Source of the DNA: Hyperoodon ampullatus
Taxonomy: Eukaryota; Chordata; Mammalia; Artiodactyla; Ziphiidae
Direction: 5' to 3'
Length of the DNA: 64,000 bases
Assembly (NCBI GenBank): GCA_949752795.1
Contig: OX457057.1
Span: 101,211,513-101,275,512, forward strand
Shown here piece by piece: positions 23,777 through 34,047 of the stretch. A program made the translations under genes and the position numbers. The notes beneath the pieces are model-generated. The model was given only the letters and a program-made list of their open reading frames with translations, ran no database searches and had not been told where the DNA came from. Every line of letters starts with the position of its first letter. The stretch's first letter is position 1.

Positions 23777-24138
23777 AACAATCCTTTTTTTTAATTTAAT
23801 TTTATTTTTTTATTAGTTTCTGCTTTATAACAAAGTGAATCAGTCATACATATACATCTGTTCCCACATCCCTTCCCTCATGCATCTCCCTCCCTCCCAC
23901 CCTCCCCATCCCACCCCTCCAGGCGGTCACAAAGCACCGAGCTGATCTCCCTGTGCTATGCGGCTGCTTCCCACTATCTATCTACCTTACGTTTGGTAGT
24001 GTATATATGTCCATGCCTCTCTTTCCCTTTGTCACAGCTTACCCTTCCCCCTCCCCATATCCTCAAGTCCATTCTCAAGTAGGTCTGTGTCTTTATTCCC
24101 GTTTTACCCCTAGGTTCTTCATGACATTTTTTTTTTTT

Positions 24139-27100
24139 TTAAATTCCATATATATGTGTTAGCATACGGTATTTGTCTTTCTCTTTCTGACTTACTTCAC
24201 TCTGTATGACAGACTCTAGGTCTATCCACCTCATTACAAATAGCTCAGTTTCGTTTCTTTTTATGGCTGAGTAATATTCCATTGTATATATGTGCCACAT
24301 CTTCTTTATCCATTCATCCGATGATGGACACTTAGGTTGTTTCCAGCTCCGGGCTATTGTGAATAGAGCTGCAATGAACATTTTGGTACATGTCTCTTTT
24401 TGAATTATGGTTTTCTCAGGGTATATGCCCAGTAGTGGGATTGCTGGGTCATATGGTAGTTCTATTTGTAGTTTTTTAAGGAACCTCCATACTGTTCTCC
24501 ATAGTGGCTGTACCAATTCACATTCCCACCAGCAGTGCAAGAGTGTTCCCTTTTCTCCACACCCTCTCCAGCATTTATTGTTTCTAGATTTCTTGATGAT
24601 GGCCATTCTGACTGGTGTGAGATGATATCTCATTGTAGTTTTGATTTGCATTTCTCTAATGATTAATGATGTTGAGCATTCTTTCATGTGTTTGTTGGCA
24701 GTCTGTATATCTTCTTTGGAGAAATGCCTATTTAAGCCTTCTGCCCATTTTTGGATTGGGTTGTTTGTTTTTTTGCTATTGAGCTGCATGAGCTGCTTAT
24801 AAATTTTGGAGATTAATCCTTTGTCAGTTGCTTCATTTGCAAATATTTTCTCCCATTCTGAGGGTTGTCTTTTGGTCTTGTTTATGGTTTCCTTTGCTGT
24901 GCAAAAGCTTTGAAGTTTCATTAGGTCCCATTTGTTTATCTTTGTTTTTATTTGCATTTCTCTAGGAGGTGGGTCCAAAAGGATCTTGCTGTGATTTATG
25001 TCATAGAGTGTTCTACCTATGTTTTCCTCTAAGAGTTTGATAGTTTCTGGCCTTACATTTAAGTCTTTAATCCATTTTGAGCTTATTTTTGTCTATGGTG
25101 TTAGGGAATGATCTAATCTCATACTTTTACATGTCCCTGTCCAGTTTTCCCAGCACCACTTATTGAAGAGGCTGTCTTTTTTGCACTGTATGTTCTTGCC
25201 TCCTTTATCAAAGATAAGTTGGCCATATGTGCGTGGGTTTATCTCTGGGCTTTCTATCCTGATCCACGGATCTATCTGTCTGTTTTTATGCCAGTACCAC
25301 ACTGTCTTAATTACTGTAGCTTTGTAGTATAGTCTGAAGTCAGGGAGCCTGATTTCTCCAGCTCCGTTTTTCGTTCTCAAGATTGCTTTTGCTATTCGGG
25401 GTCTTTTGTTTTTCCAAACAAATTTTGAAATTTTTTGTTGTAGTTCTCTGAAAAATGCCAGTGGTAGTTTGATAGGGATTGCATTGAATCTGTAGATTGC
25501 TTTGGGTAGTAGAGTCATTTTCACAATATTGATTCTTCCAATCCAGGAGCATGGTATATCTCTCCATTTATTTGTATCATCTTTAATTTCTTTCATCAGT
25601 GTCTTATAATTTTCTGCATACAGGTCTTTTGTCTCCTTAGGTAGGTTTATTCCTAGATATTTTATTCTTTTTGTTGCAATGGTAAATGCGAGTGTTTTCT
25701 TGATTTCATTTTCAGATTTTTCATCATTAGTGTACAGGAATGCCAGAGATTTCTGTGCATTAATTTTGTATCCTGCTACTTTACCAAATTCATTGATTAG
25801 CTCTAGTAGTTTTTCGGTAGCATCTTTAGGATTCTCTATGTATAGTATCATGTCATCTGCAAACAGTGACAGCTTTACTTCTTCTTTTCCAATTTGGATT
25901 CCTTTTATTTCCTTTTCTTCTCTGATTGCTGTGGCTAAAACTTCCAAAACTAGGTTGAATAAGAGTGGTGAGAGTGGGCAGCCTTGTCTTGTTCCTGATC
26001 TTAGTGGAAATGCTTTCAGTTTTTCACTGTTGAGGACAATGTTGGCTGTGGGTTTGTCATATATGGCCTTTATTATGTTGAGGAAAGTTCCCTCTATGCC
26101 TACTTTCTGCAGGGTTTTTATCATAAATGGGTGTTGAATTTTGTCGAAAGCTTTCTCTGCATCTATTGAGATGATCATATGGTTTTTCTCCTTCAACTTG
26201 TTAATATGGTGTATCACATTGATTGATTTGCGTATATTGAAGAATCCTTGCATTCCTGGAATAAACCCCACTTGATCATGGTGTATGATCCTTTTAATGT
26301 GCTGTTGGATTCTGTTTGCTAGTATTTTGTTGAGGATTTTTGCATCTATGTTCATCAGTGATTATGGCCTGTAGTTTTCTTTCTTTGTGACATCCTTGCC
26401 TGGTTTTGGTATCAAGGTGATGGTGGCCTCGTAGAATGAGTTTGGGAGTGTTCCTTCCTCTGATATTGTTTGGAAGAGTTTGAGAAGGATGGGTGTTAGC
26501 TCTTCTCTAAATGTTTGATAGAATTCGCCTGTGAAGCCATCTGGTCCTGGGCTTTTGTTTGTTGGAAGATTTTTAATCACAGTTTCAATTTCAGTGCTTG
26601 TGATTGGTCTATTCATATTTTCTATTTCTTCCTGATTCAGTCTTGGCAGGTTGTGCATTTCTAAGAATTTGTCCATTTCTTCCAGGTTGTCCATTTTATT
26701 GGCATAGAGTTGCTTATAGTAATCTCTCATGATCTTTTGTATTTCTGCAGTGTCAGTTGTTACTTCTCCTTTTTCATTTCTAATTCTATTGATTTGAGTC
26801 TTCTCCCTTCTTTTCTTGATGAGTCTGGCTAATGGTTTGTCAATTTTGTTTATCTTCTCAAAGAACCAGCTTTTAGTTTGGTTGATCTTTGCTATCGTTT
26901 CCTTCATTTCTTTTTCATTTATTTCTGATCTGATCTTTATGATTTCTTTCCTTCTGCTAACTTTGGGGGTTTTTTGTTCTTCTTTCTCTAATTGCTTTAG
27001 GTGCAGGGTCAGGTTGTTTACTCGAAATGTTTCCTGTTTCTTAAGGTGGGATTGTATTGCTATAAACTTCCCCCTTAGAACTGCTTTTGCTGCGTCCCAT

Positions 27101-27957
27101 AGGTTTTGGGTCGTCGTGTCTCCATTGTCATTTGTTTCTAGGTATTTCTTAATTTCCTCTTTGATTTCTTCAGTGATCACTTCGTTATTGAGTAGTGTAT
27201 TGTTTAGCCTCCATGTGTTTGTATTTTTTACAGATCTTTTCCTGTAATTGATGTCTATTCTCATAGCATTGTGGTCGGAAAAGATACTTGATACAATTTC
27301 AATTTTCTTAAATTTACCAAGGCTTGATTTGTGACCCAAGATATGATCTATCCTGGAGAATGTTCCATGAGCACTTGAGAAAAATGTGTATTCTGTTGTT
27401 TTTGGATGGAATGTCCTATAAATATCAATTAAGTCCATCTTGTTTAATGTATCATTTAAAGCTTGTGTTTCCTTATTTATTTTCATTTTGGATGATCTGT
27501 CCATTGGTGAAAGTGGGGTGTTAAAGTCCCCTACTATGATTGTGTTACTGTCGATTTCCCCTTTTATGGCTGTTAGTATTTGCCTTATGTATTGAGGTGC
27601 TCCTATGTTTGGTGCATAAATATTTACAATTGTTATATCTTCTTCTTGGATCGATCCCTTTATCGTTATGTAGTGTCCTTCTTTGTCTCTTCTAATAGTC
27701 TTTATTTTAAAGTCTATTTTGTCTGATATAAGTATTGCTACTCCAGCTTTCTTTTGATTTCCATTTGCATGGAATATCTTTTTCCATCCCCTTACTTTCA
27801 ATCTGTATGTGTCTCTAGGTCTGAAGTGGGTCTCTTGTAGACAGCATATATATGGGTCTTGTTTTTGTATCCATTCAGTCAGTCTATGTCTTTTGGTGGG
27901 AGCATTTAGTCCATTTACATTTAAGGTAATTATTGATATGTATGTTCCTATTCCCAT
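24139..27957 (-). pseudogene. L1-B ORF2, full length but with two premature stops
   Basis: ORF2p is the L1 endonuclease/reverse transcriptase. One uninterrupted frame of 1272 codons holds every expected domain. The AP-endonuclease domain has N13, E42 (LQETHF), Y114, D144 and N146 (GDFN), D204 and SDH at 227-229. The reverse transcriptase has D599 (SIDAEKAFD) and FADD at 699-702. The C-terminal zinc knuckle is C1129, C1133, H1141, C1146. Length is close to the usual ~1275. Two nonsense codons break it: TAA at codon 532 (26362-26364), where relatives read CCA ATA TCA and this copy reads CCA TAA TCA, and TAG at codon 955 (25093-25095), where L1-E has a Tyr codon. No frameshift exists. Without readthrough the product would be endonuclease plus the start of the reverse transcriptase, so it is not autonomous. 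Confidence 0.93.
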
Positions 27958-28015
27958 TTCCTTAATTGCTTTGGGTTCGTTATTGTAGGTCTTTTCCTTC
28001 TGTTGTGTTTCTTGC

Positions 28016-28930
28016 CTAGAGAAGTTCCTTTAGCATTTGTTGTAAAGCTGGTTTGGTGGTGCTGAACTCTGTCAGCTTTTGCTTGTCTGTAAACGTTTTA
28101 ATTTTTCCATCAAATCTGAATGAGATCCTTGCTGGGTAGAGTAATCTTGGTTGCAGGTTTCTCTCCTTCATCACTTTAATTATGTCCTGCCACTCCCTTC
28201 TGGCTTGTAGAGTTTCTGCTGAGAGATCAGCTGTTAACCTGATGGGGATTCCCTTGTGTGTTATTTGTTGTTTTTGCCTTGCTGCTTTTAATATGATTTC
28301 TTTGTGTTTAATTTTTGACAGTTTGATTAATATGTGTCTTGGCGTATTTCTCCTTGGATTTATTCTGTATGGGACTCTCTGTGCCTCCTGGACTTGATTA
28401 ACTATTTCCTTTCCCATATTAGGGAAGTTTTCAACTATAATCTCTTCAAATATTTTCTCAGTCCCTTTCTTTTTCTCTTCTTCTTCTGGAACCCCTATAA
28501 TTCGAATGTTGGTGTGTTTAATGTCGTCCCAGAGGTCTCTGAGACTGTCCTCTGTTCTTTTCATTCTTTTTTCTTTATTTTGCTCTGCAGCAGTTATTTC
28601 CACTATTTTATCTTCCACCTCACTTATCCGTTCTTCTGCCTCAGTTATTCTGCTATTGATCCCATCTAGCGTATTTTTCATTTCATTTATTGTGTTTTTA
28701 ATCGATGCTTGATTCATCTTTAGTTCTTCTAGGTCCTTGTTAACTGTTTCTTGCATATTGTCTATTCTATTTCCAAGATTTTGGATCTGGGAAATAGAAT
28801 CTTGGCTCAGCTTTACTATCATTATTCTGAATTCTTTTTCAGGTAGACTGCCTATTACCTCTTCATTTGTTAGGTCTGGTAGGTTTTTATCTTGCTCCTT
28901 CACCTGCTGTGTGTTTTTCTGCTTTCTCAT
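28016..28930 (-). CDS. L1-B ORF1p, intact RNA-binding chaperone
   Basis: ORF1p coats L1 RNA as a trimer and is required in cis for retrotransposition. The frame is complete: 304 residues from ATG at 28930 to stop at 28016, somewhat shorter than primate ORF1p. Residues ~35-135 are heptad-rich coiled coil ([15 protein letters not shown]). The RRM follows with NIRIIGVPE at 141-149 and HILIKLSK at 199-206. The C-terminal domain has [17 protein letters not shown] at 231-247 and LLYPARISF at 263-271. The same start is seen in L1-A and L1-E, supporting the chosen ATG. ORF2 starts 58 bp downstream, the usual dicistronic layout. Whether it is expressed is unknown. Confidence 0.92.
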   Translation of the reverse strand: MRKQKNTQQVKEQDKNLPDLTNEEVIGSLPEKEFRIMIVKLSQDSISQIQNLGNRIDNMQETVNKDLEELKMNQASIKNTINEMKNTLDGINSRITEAEERISEVEDKIVEITAAEQNKEKRMKRTEDSLRDLWDDIKHTNIRIIGVPEEEEKKKGTEKIFEEIIVENFPNMGKEIVNQVQEAQRVPYRINPRRNTPRHILIKLSKIKHKEIILKAARQKQQITHKGIPIRLTADLSAETLQARREWQDIIKVMKERNLQPRLLYPARISFRFDGKIKTFTDKQKLTEFSTTKPALQQMLKELL

Positions 28931-29441
28931 TTTGCTTATGTTACTGTGTTTGGGGTCTCCTTTTTGCAGGCTGCAGATTCGTAGTTCCCGTTGTTTTTGG
29001 TGTCTGTCCCCCGTGGCTAAGGTTGTTTCAGTAGGTTGTGTAGGCTTCCTGGTGGGGGGGACTAATGCCTGTGTTCTGGTGGTTGAGGCTCGATCTTGTC
29101 TTTCTGGTGGACAGGTCCACGTCTGGTGGTGTGTTTTGGGGTGCCTGTGGCCTTATTATGTTTTTAGGTAGCCTCTCTGCTAATGGGTAGGGTTGTGTTC
29201 CTGCCTTGCTAGTTGCTTGGCATAGGGTGAGCAGCACTGTAGCTTGCTGGTCGTTGACTGAAGCTGGGTGCTGGTGTTGAGATGGAGATCCCTGGGAGAT
29301 TTTCGCTGCTTGATATTATGTGGAGCTGAGAGGTCTCTTGTGGACCCGTGTCCTGAAGTTGGCTCTCCCACTTCAGAGGCACAGCACTAACTCCTGGCTG
29401 CAGCACCAAGAGCCTTTCATCCACCCGGCTCAGAATAACAG

Positions 29442-29819
29442 TGAGAAAAAGTAGAAAGAAATAATTAGTAGAAGAAAGAAAGAGAGATTGAAAGAAAGGA
29501 ATAAGGGAAGAAAGGAAGGAAGGAAGGAAGAAAGAAAGAAAGGAGGGAGGGAGGAAGGATGGAAAGAAAGAAGGAAAGAAAGGAGGGAGGGAGGGAGGAA
29601 TGAAAGCAAAAGGAAGAGTGAATGGAAGTAGGGAGGGAGGGAGGGAGGAAGGAAAGAAAGAAAGAAAGACAGGAGGGAGGGAGGGAGGAAGGAAAGAAAA
29701 AGAAAGTGGAAAGAAGAAGGGTGGGAGGGAGGGAGGGATGGAGGAAAGAAAAAGAAGGAAAGGAGGAGCGGAGGGAGGGAGGGAGGAAGGGAAGGGAGGA
29801 AAAAAGAAAGAGCAGGTAA
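29442..29819. repeat. (GGAA/GAAA/GGGA)n purine tract inside L1-B 5'UTR
   Basis: About 380 bp almost purely A and G on the + strand, made of GAAA, GGAA and GGGA units with several internal near-duplicates. L1-E has only a ~40-bp version at the same place (57570-57610). It is therefore an expansion within the element. Open frames here (for example 29465-29926 minus, 29600-29824 plus) are low-complexity artefacts. Confidence 0.95.
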
Positions 29820-31058
29820 AGTAAAATAGAATAAAGTATGAAATATAGTAGCGTTATTAAAATTAAAAAGTAATTATTGAAAAAAAACACGGACCGATAG
29901 AACCCTGGGACATATGGTGGAAGCAAAGCTATACAGAGAGAATCTTACACAGAAGATTACACATACACATTCACAAAAAGAGAGCAGGGGGAAAAATCAA
30001 AAATCTTGCTCTCCAAGTCCACCTCCTCGATTTGGGATAATTCGTTGTAAAAAGAGGAAAAGGGCGAAAAGTCTGGAATCTTGCTAAGTCCACCTCCTTA
30101 ATTTGAGATAATTCGTTGTAAAAAGAGGAAAAAAGGGGGGAAAGTCTTAAATCTTGTCCTCAAAGTCCACTTCCTCAATTTGGGATGATTCGCTGTCCAT
30201 TCATGCACTCCACAGACGCAGGGCACATCAAATGGACCGTGGAGCTTTAATCCGCTGCCTCCGAGGCTGCACAGAGAGATTTCCCTGTCTCTGCTCTCAC
30301 AACTCCCGGGTCTCAGCCTAGGACCTGGCCCCGCCTCTGCGCGTAGGTCGCCGGAGGGCGTCCGTTCTTCGCTCAGACAGGACGGGTTTAAAGGAGCCGC
30401 TGATTCGGGGGCTCTGGCTCACTCAGGCAGAGGGGAGGGAGGGGAATGCCCTCTCCTCGCGCACCAGGCAACAAAAGGGTAAAAAGTCTCTTGCCTCTCC
30501 GGTAGCTCCAGACCCTTTCCCCGGACTCCCTCCGGGCTAGCACTAACCCCTTCAGGGTCTCTTCCTGCCGCCAGCCCCAGTCCTCTCCCTGCGCTCCGAC
30601 TGAAAGCCGATACCCGAGCCTCAGCTCCCAGCCCCGCCCGCCCTGGCGGCCGAGCAGACAAGCCTCTCGGGCTGGTGTGTGCCTGAGGGCACCGATCCTC
30701 TGTGCCAAAATCTCTCTGCTTTGCCCTCCACACCCCTGTTGCTGTGCTCTCCTCCGCTACTCCGAAGCTTTCCCCCTCCGCCACCTGCAGTCTCCGCCCT
30801 CGAAGGGGCTTGTAGTGTGTAGAAACCTTCCCTCCTTCACGGCTCCCTCCCACTGGTGCAGGTCCCGTCCATATCCTATTGTCTCTGTTTATTCTTTTTT
30901 TCTTTTGACCTACCCAGGTATGTGGGGAGTTTCTTGCCTTTTGGGGGGTCTGAGGTCTTCTGTCAGCGTTCAGTAGGTGTTCTGTTGGAGTTGTTCCACG
31001 TGTAGATGAATTTCTGATGTATCTGTGGGGAGGAAGGTGATCTCCGCGTCTTACTCTT

Positions 31059-31068
31059 CCGCCATCTT
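31059..31068 (-). promoter_or_regulatory. YY1-like motif at the canonical L1 5' end
   Basis: Reads AAGATGGCGG on the minus strand. In primate L1 a YY1 site at the very 5' end sets transcription start. L1-E has the same motif at 59024-59033, within 10 bases of its TSD. In L1-B it is more than 200 bases from the TSD. Function in this lineage is inferred. Confidence 0.6.
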
Positions 31069-31074
31069 CCTCCG

Positions 31075-31289
31075 GCTCCTACTGAGCTCCCTGGAGCCGC
31101 TGCCTGCTCGATGCCTCTGGAGGTGTGGGGACGTCCCCTCGGATCCCGGTCCTCGTTCAGCAGCTTTGCGTCACGAGCTTTCAGACTCTGAGCATCTTTT
31201 TATTCCCCAAATTGGGTCCCGAAACCAACTGGAGTTGGCCTAATTCCGACTTAGAAACCGGAGGGGTTCCATGGTCGGATCCGGTCCCA
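31075..31289 (-). other. 215-bp upstream block of L1-B, candidate 5' transduction
   Basis: GC-rich block lying between the canonical L1 5' end and the TSD, hence co-inserted with L1-B. L1-E, otherwise full length with its own TSD, lacks it. It has CpGs and sequence unlike the rest of the L1. It could be host DNA carried by a transcript started at an upstream promoter, or a genuine longer 5'UTR of this subfamily. The frame at 31025-31243 (plus) is not supported as a gene. Confidence 0.7.
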
Positions 31290-31303
31290 AACAATCCTTT
31301 TTT

Positions 31304-31420
31304 AATGGCTACATAATACTACATTGAGTGGTTGTGGCATATATTTACTAAAGCATTCCCTTATTGTGGAGCAAAAGAATTCATTCTATGTAAGAGTAAA
31401 CAACTGCAGAAATAGTAAAG
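31304..31420 (-). repeat. Ancient L1M 3' portion, right half
   Basis: 'aatggctacataatactaca', 'tggcatatatttactaaagc' and 'attcccttattgtgg' match the end of an old L1M ORF2/3'UTR in reverse, the direct continuation of 23640-23776. It confirms the empty-site arrangement of L1-B. Confidence 0.6.
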
Positions 31421-31929
31421 TTATGATAAAGAGAGAACAAACTTTGCCTTGAAAGGATCTACATTAATTTTTTATCCTGATAATTCATCACACCAAATCT
31501 TTTACTTGTTATTTCTCTTGCTAATTTGTGGCTATTTTAACTGACCTCTATTAAATTATTTAAGCTTTTCATTAGATCTCGTCTAGAAAATTCAATGCTT
31601 CATTGACTATTGGGAAGGATTATTTTGTATATAATTTCAAATATTTATAAAATATTTATTAAAATGGCAAAAGGCATAAGAAGCAAATGAAAAAGAAAAG
31701 TTGTTGGCACATTGGCAAAATTAGAAGAATTTTATTACAACTAGTAAAAATCTAGAAAACTTAAAACTTTGTTTTGTATTTAATTGGTAGCTCATACATA
31801 TGGTGCTAAACAGAAGAAAGTCTCTTACCCTCATCACTTCCCAGTTCCCTTTTTAGTAGGTGGTTATTATTATTGGATTCTTGTGTTCTTGTCTCTTGCC
31901 TCTTTAATGTCTTTTCTCCACAGAGACTT
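31421..31929. other. No gene or recognisable repeat
   Basis: AT-rich, nothing assignable. Confidence 0.5.
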
Positions 31930-32241
31930 TGCAACTCTTTCTTTTTAAAACATTAACTGATTGTCTCACGTCCCTGCTTAGAACTCTCCAATGGCTTCTC
32001 ATAACACGTTGGATAAAATATAGAGTTCTTACCATGGCTTGCAAATCCCTACATGGTCTGCCCTGGTTACTTCTCTGACCATAGCTGCTACCACTTTCTC
32101 CATGCTTTCTGAGTTTCAGCCTTAATTTCCTTGAATATACAAAGAACACTCTAGCCTGAGGTCCTCTCCTCTTAATTTCCCTCTGCCAGAAACAACTTCC
32201 ATATATGCACATGATTGTCCATATATAAACTCTTCCCTTGA
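31930..32241 (+). repeat. L2 LINE fragment
   Basis: 'agaactctccaatggcttct', 'aaatccctacatggtctgcc', 'tacttctctgaccatagctg', 'tttccctctgccagaaacaa' follow L2 order. L1-C starts directly at its right end. Confidence 0.75.
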
Positions 32242-33148
32242 GAGATTGGTTCAAGATGGCAGAGTAGAAGGACATGCTCTCACTCCCTCTTGTGAGAGCA
32301 CCAGAATCACAACTAACTGCTGAATAGTCATTGACAGGAAGACACTGGAACTCACCAAAAAAGATACCTCACATCCAAAGACAAAGGAGAAGCCACAATG
32401 AGAAGGTAGGAGGGGCACAATCACAATAAAATCAAATCCCGTAACTGCTGGGTGGGTGATTCACGAACTGGAGAACACTTATACCACAGAAGTCCACCCA
32501 CTGGAGTGAAGGTTCTGAGCCCCACATCAGGCTTCCCAATCCGGGCTTCTGGCAATGGGAGGAGGAATTCCTAGAGAATCAGATTTTGAAGGCTAGTGTA
32601 ATTTGGTTGCAGGACTTGGACAGATCTGTGGGAAACAGAGACTCCACTCTTGCAGGGCACACACAAAGTAGTGTGTGCATCAGGACCCAGGGGAAGGAGC
32701 AGTGACCCCATAAGAGACTGAACCAGACCTACCTGCTAGTGTTGGAGGGTCTCCTGCAGAGGTGGGGGGTGGCTGTGTCTGACCGTGAGGACAAGGACAC
32801 TGGCAGCAGAAGTTCTGGGAAGTACTCCTTGGTGTGAGCCCTCCCAGAGTTCACCATTATCCCCAGCAAAGAGCCCAAGTAGACTCCAGTGTTGTGTCGC
32901 CCCAGGCCAAACAACCAACAGGGAGGGAACCCAGCCCCACCCATCAGCAGACAAGCAGATTAAAGTTTTACTGAGCTCTGCCCATGAGAGCAACAGCCAG
33001 CTCTACCTACCGCCAGTCCCTCCCATCAGGAAACTTGCACAAGCCTCTTAGCTAGCCTCATCCACCAGAGGGCACACAGCAGAATCAAGAAGAACTACAA
33101 TCCTGCAGCCTGCGGAACAAAAACCACATTCACAGAAAGATAGACAAG
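32242..33148 (+). promoter_or_regulatory. L1-C 5'UTR, short (0.9 kb) type
   Basis: Unrelated over its length to the ~2-kb 5'UTR of L1-B and L1-E but the same as that of L1-F. It carries CAAGATGGCAGAG 12 bases from its start, a YY1-like core. Internal promoter activity is inferred from position. Frames such as 32729-32993 (minus) are not genes. Confidence 0.7.
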
Positions 33149-34047
33149 ATGAAAAGGCAGAGGTCTATGTACCAGATGAAGGAACAAGATAAAACCCCAG
33201 ACAAACAACTAAATGAAGTGGAGAGAGGCAACCTTCCAGAAAAAGAATTCAGAATAATGATAGTGAAGATGATCCAGGACCTCGGAAAAACCATGGAGGC
33301 AAAGATCGAGAAGATGCAAGAAATGTTTAACAAAGACCTAGAAGAATTAAAGAGCAAACAGAGATGAACACAACAATAATTGAAATGAAAAATACACTAG
33401 AAGGAATCAACAGCAGAATAACTGAGGCAGAAAAACAGATAAGTGACCTGGAAGACAGAATGGAGGAATTCACTGCTGTGGAACAGAATAAGGAAAAAAG
33501 AATGAAAAATGAAGACAGCCTAAGAGAACTCTGGGACAACATTAAACGCAAAAACATTCGACTTACAGAGGTCTCAGAAGGAGAAGAGAGAGAGAAAGGA
33601 CCCGAGAAAATATTTGAAGAGATTATAGTCAAAAACTTCCCTAACGTGGGAAAGGAAATAGCCACCCAAGTCCAGTAAGTGCAGCAAGTCCCATACAGGA
33701 TAAACCCAAGGAGAAACACACCAAGACACATAGTAATCAAATTGGCAAAAATTAAAGACAAAGAAAAATTATTGAAAGCAGCAAGGGAAAAATGACAAAT
33801 TACATACAAGGGAACTCCCATAAGGTTAACAGCTGATCTTTCAGCAGAAACTCTACAAGCCAGAAGGGAGTGGCATGACATACTTGAAGTGATGAAAGGG
33901 AAGTACGTACAACCAAGATTACACTACCTGGCAACGATCTCATTCAGATTCGATGGAGAAATCAAAAGCTTTACAGACAAGCAAAAGCTAAGAGAATTCA
34001 GCACCACCAAACCAGCTCTACAACAAATGCTAAAAGAACTTCTCTAA
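33149..34047 (+). pseudogene. L1-C ORF1, broken
   Basis: ATG at 33149 (MKRQRSMYQMKEQ). A frame change at about 33364 separates the N-terminus from the coiled-coil/RRM part (ITEAEKQISDLEDRMEEFTA, NIRLTEVSEGEE). A stop at about 33678 replaces the Glu codon of the QVQEAQR motif. The C-terminal [16 protein letters not shown] and the normal end ELL-stop remain. The RRM motif GVPE has become EVSE. It cannot make full-length ORF1p. Confidence 0.9.

Larger units (their letters stand above)
28931..31074 (-). promoter_or_regulatory. L1-B 5'UTR / internal promoter, about 2.1 kb
   Basis: GC- and CpG-rich from about 30190 to 31074, then AT-richer towards ORF1. The same sequence heads L1-E, so it is L1 5'UTR rather than a host CpG island. 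By analogy with other mammalian L1s it contains the RNA polymerase II promoter. It is interrupted by a purine-tract expansion (29442-29819) and lacks about 285 bp that L1-E has (58121-58407, would fall near 30449). Open frames in it are not genes. Confidence 0.8.
23791..31289 (-). mobile_element. L1-B: full-length young LINE-1 with TSD
   Basis: The element is about 7.5 kb and is flanked by a 14-bp TSD, aacaatcctttttt, at 23777-23790 and 31290-31303 (the T-run overlaps the A-tail). On the minus strand the order is 215-bp upstream block (31075-31289), 5'UTR (28931-31074), intact ORF1 (28016-28930), 58-bp spacer, ORF2 (24139-27957, two stops) and 3'UTR (23791-24138). Its 3' end differs from L1-A and L1-E: the final ~37 bases, ending 'ccaataaagatgt' in those copies, are replaced by an A-rich AATAAA-containing tail. 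Absence of frameshifts across both ORFs marks it as the youngest L1 here. Confidence 0.96.

Noticed and set aside
25679..26137. Open frame antisense to ORF2 reverse transcriptase, also seen in L1-A (6557-6964), L1-C (36185-36592) and the orphan fragment
   Set aside because: It recurs because the sense strand is conserved coding sequence and its codon pattern leaves few stops in this antisense frame. It has no start context, no domain, and decays together with ORF2. It is a shadow frame.
29465..29926. 153-codon minus-strand frame rich in Ser, Leu and Phe
   Set aside because: It is a translation of the purine/pyrimidine microsatellite in the L1-B 5'UTR.
30190..31074. GC-rich, CpG-rich block resembling a host CpG-island promoter and first exon
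   Set aside because: The same sequence occurs at the head of L1-E (57940-59040), so it is L1 5'UTR.
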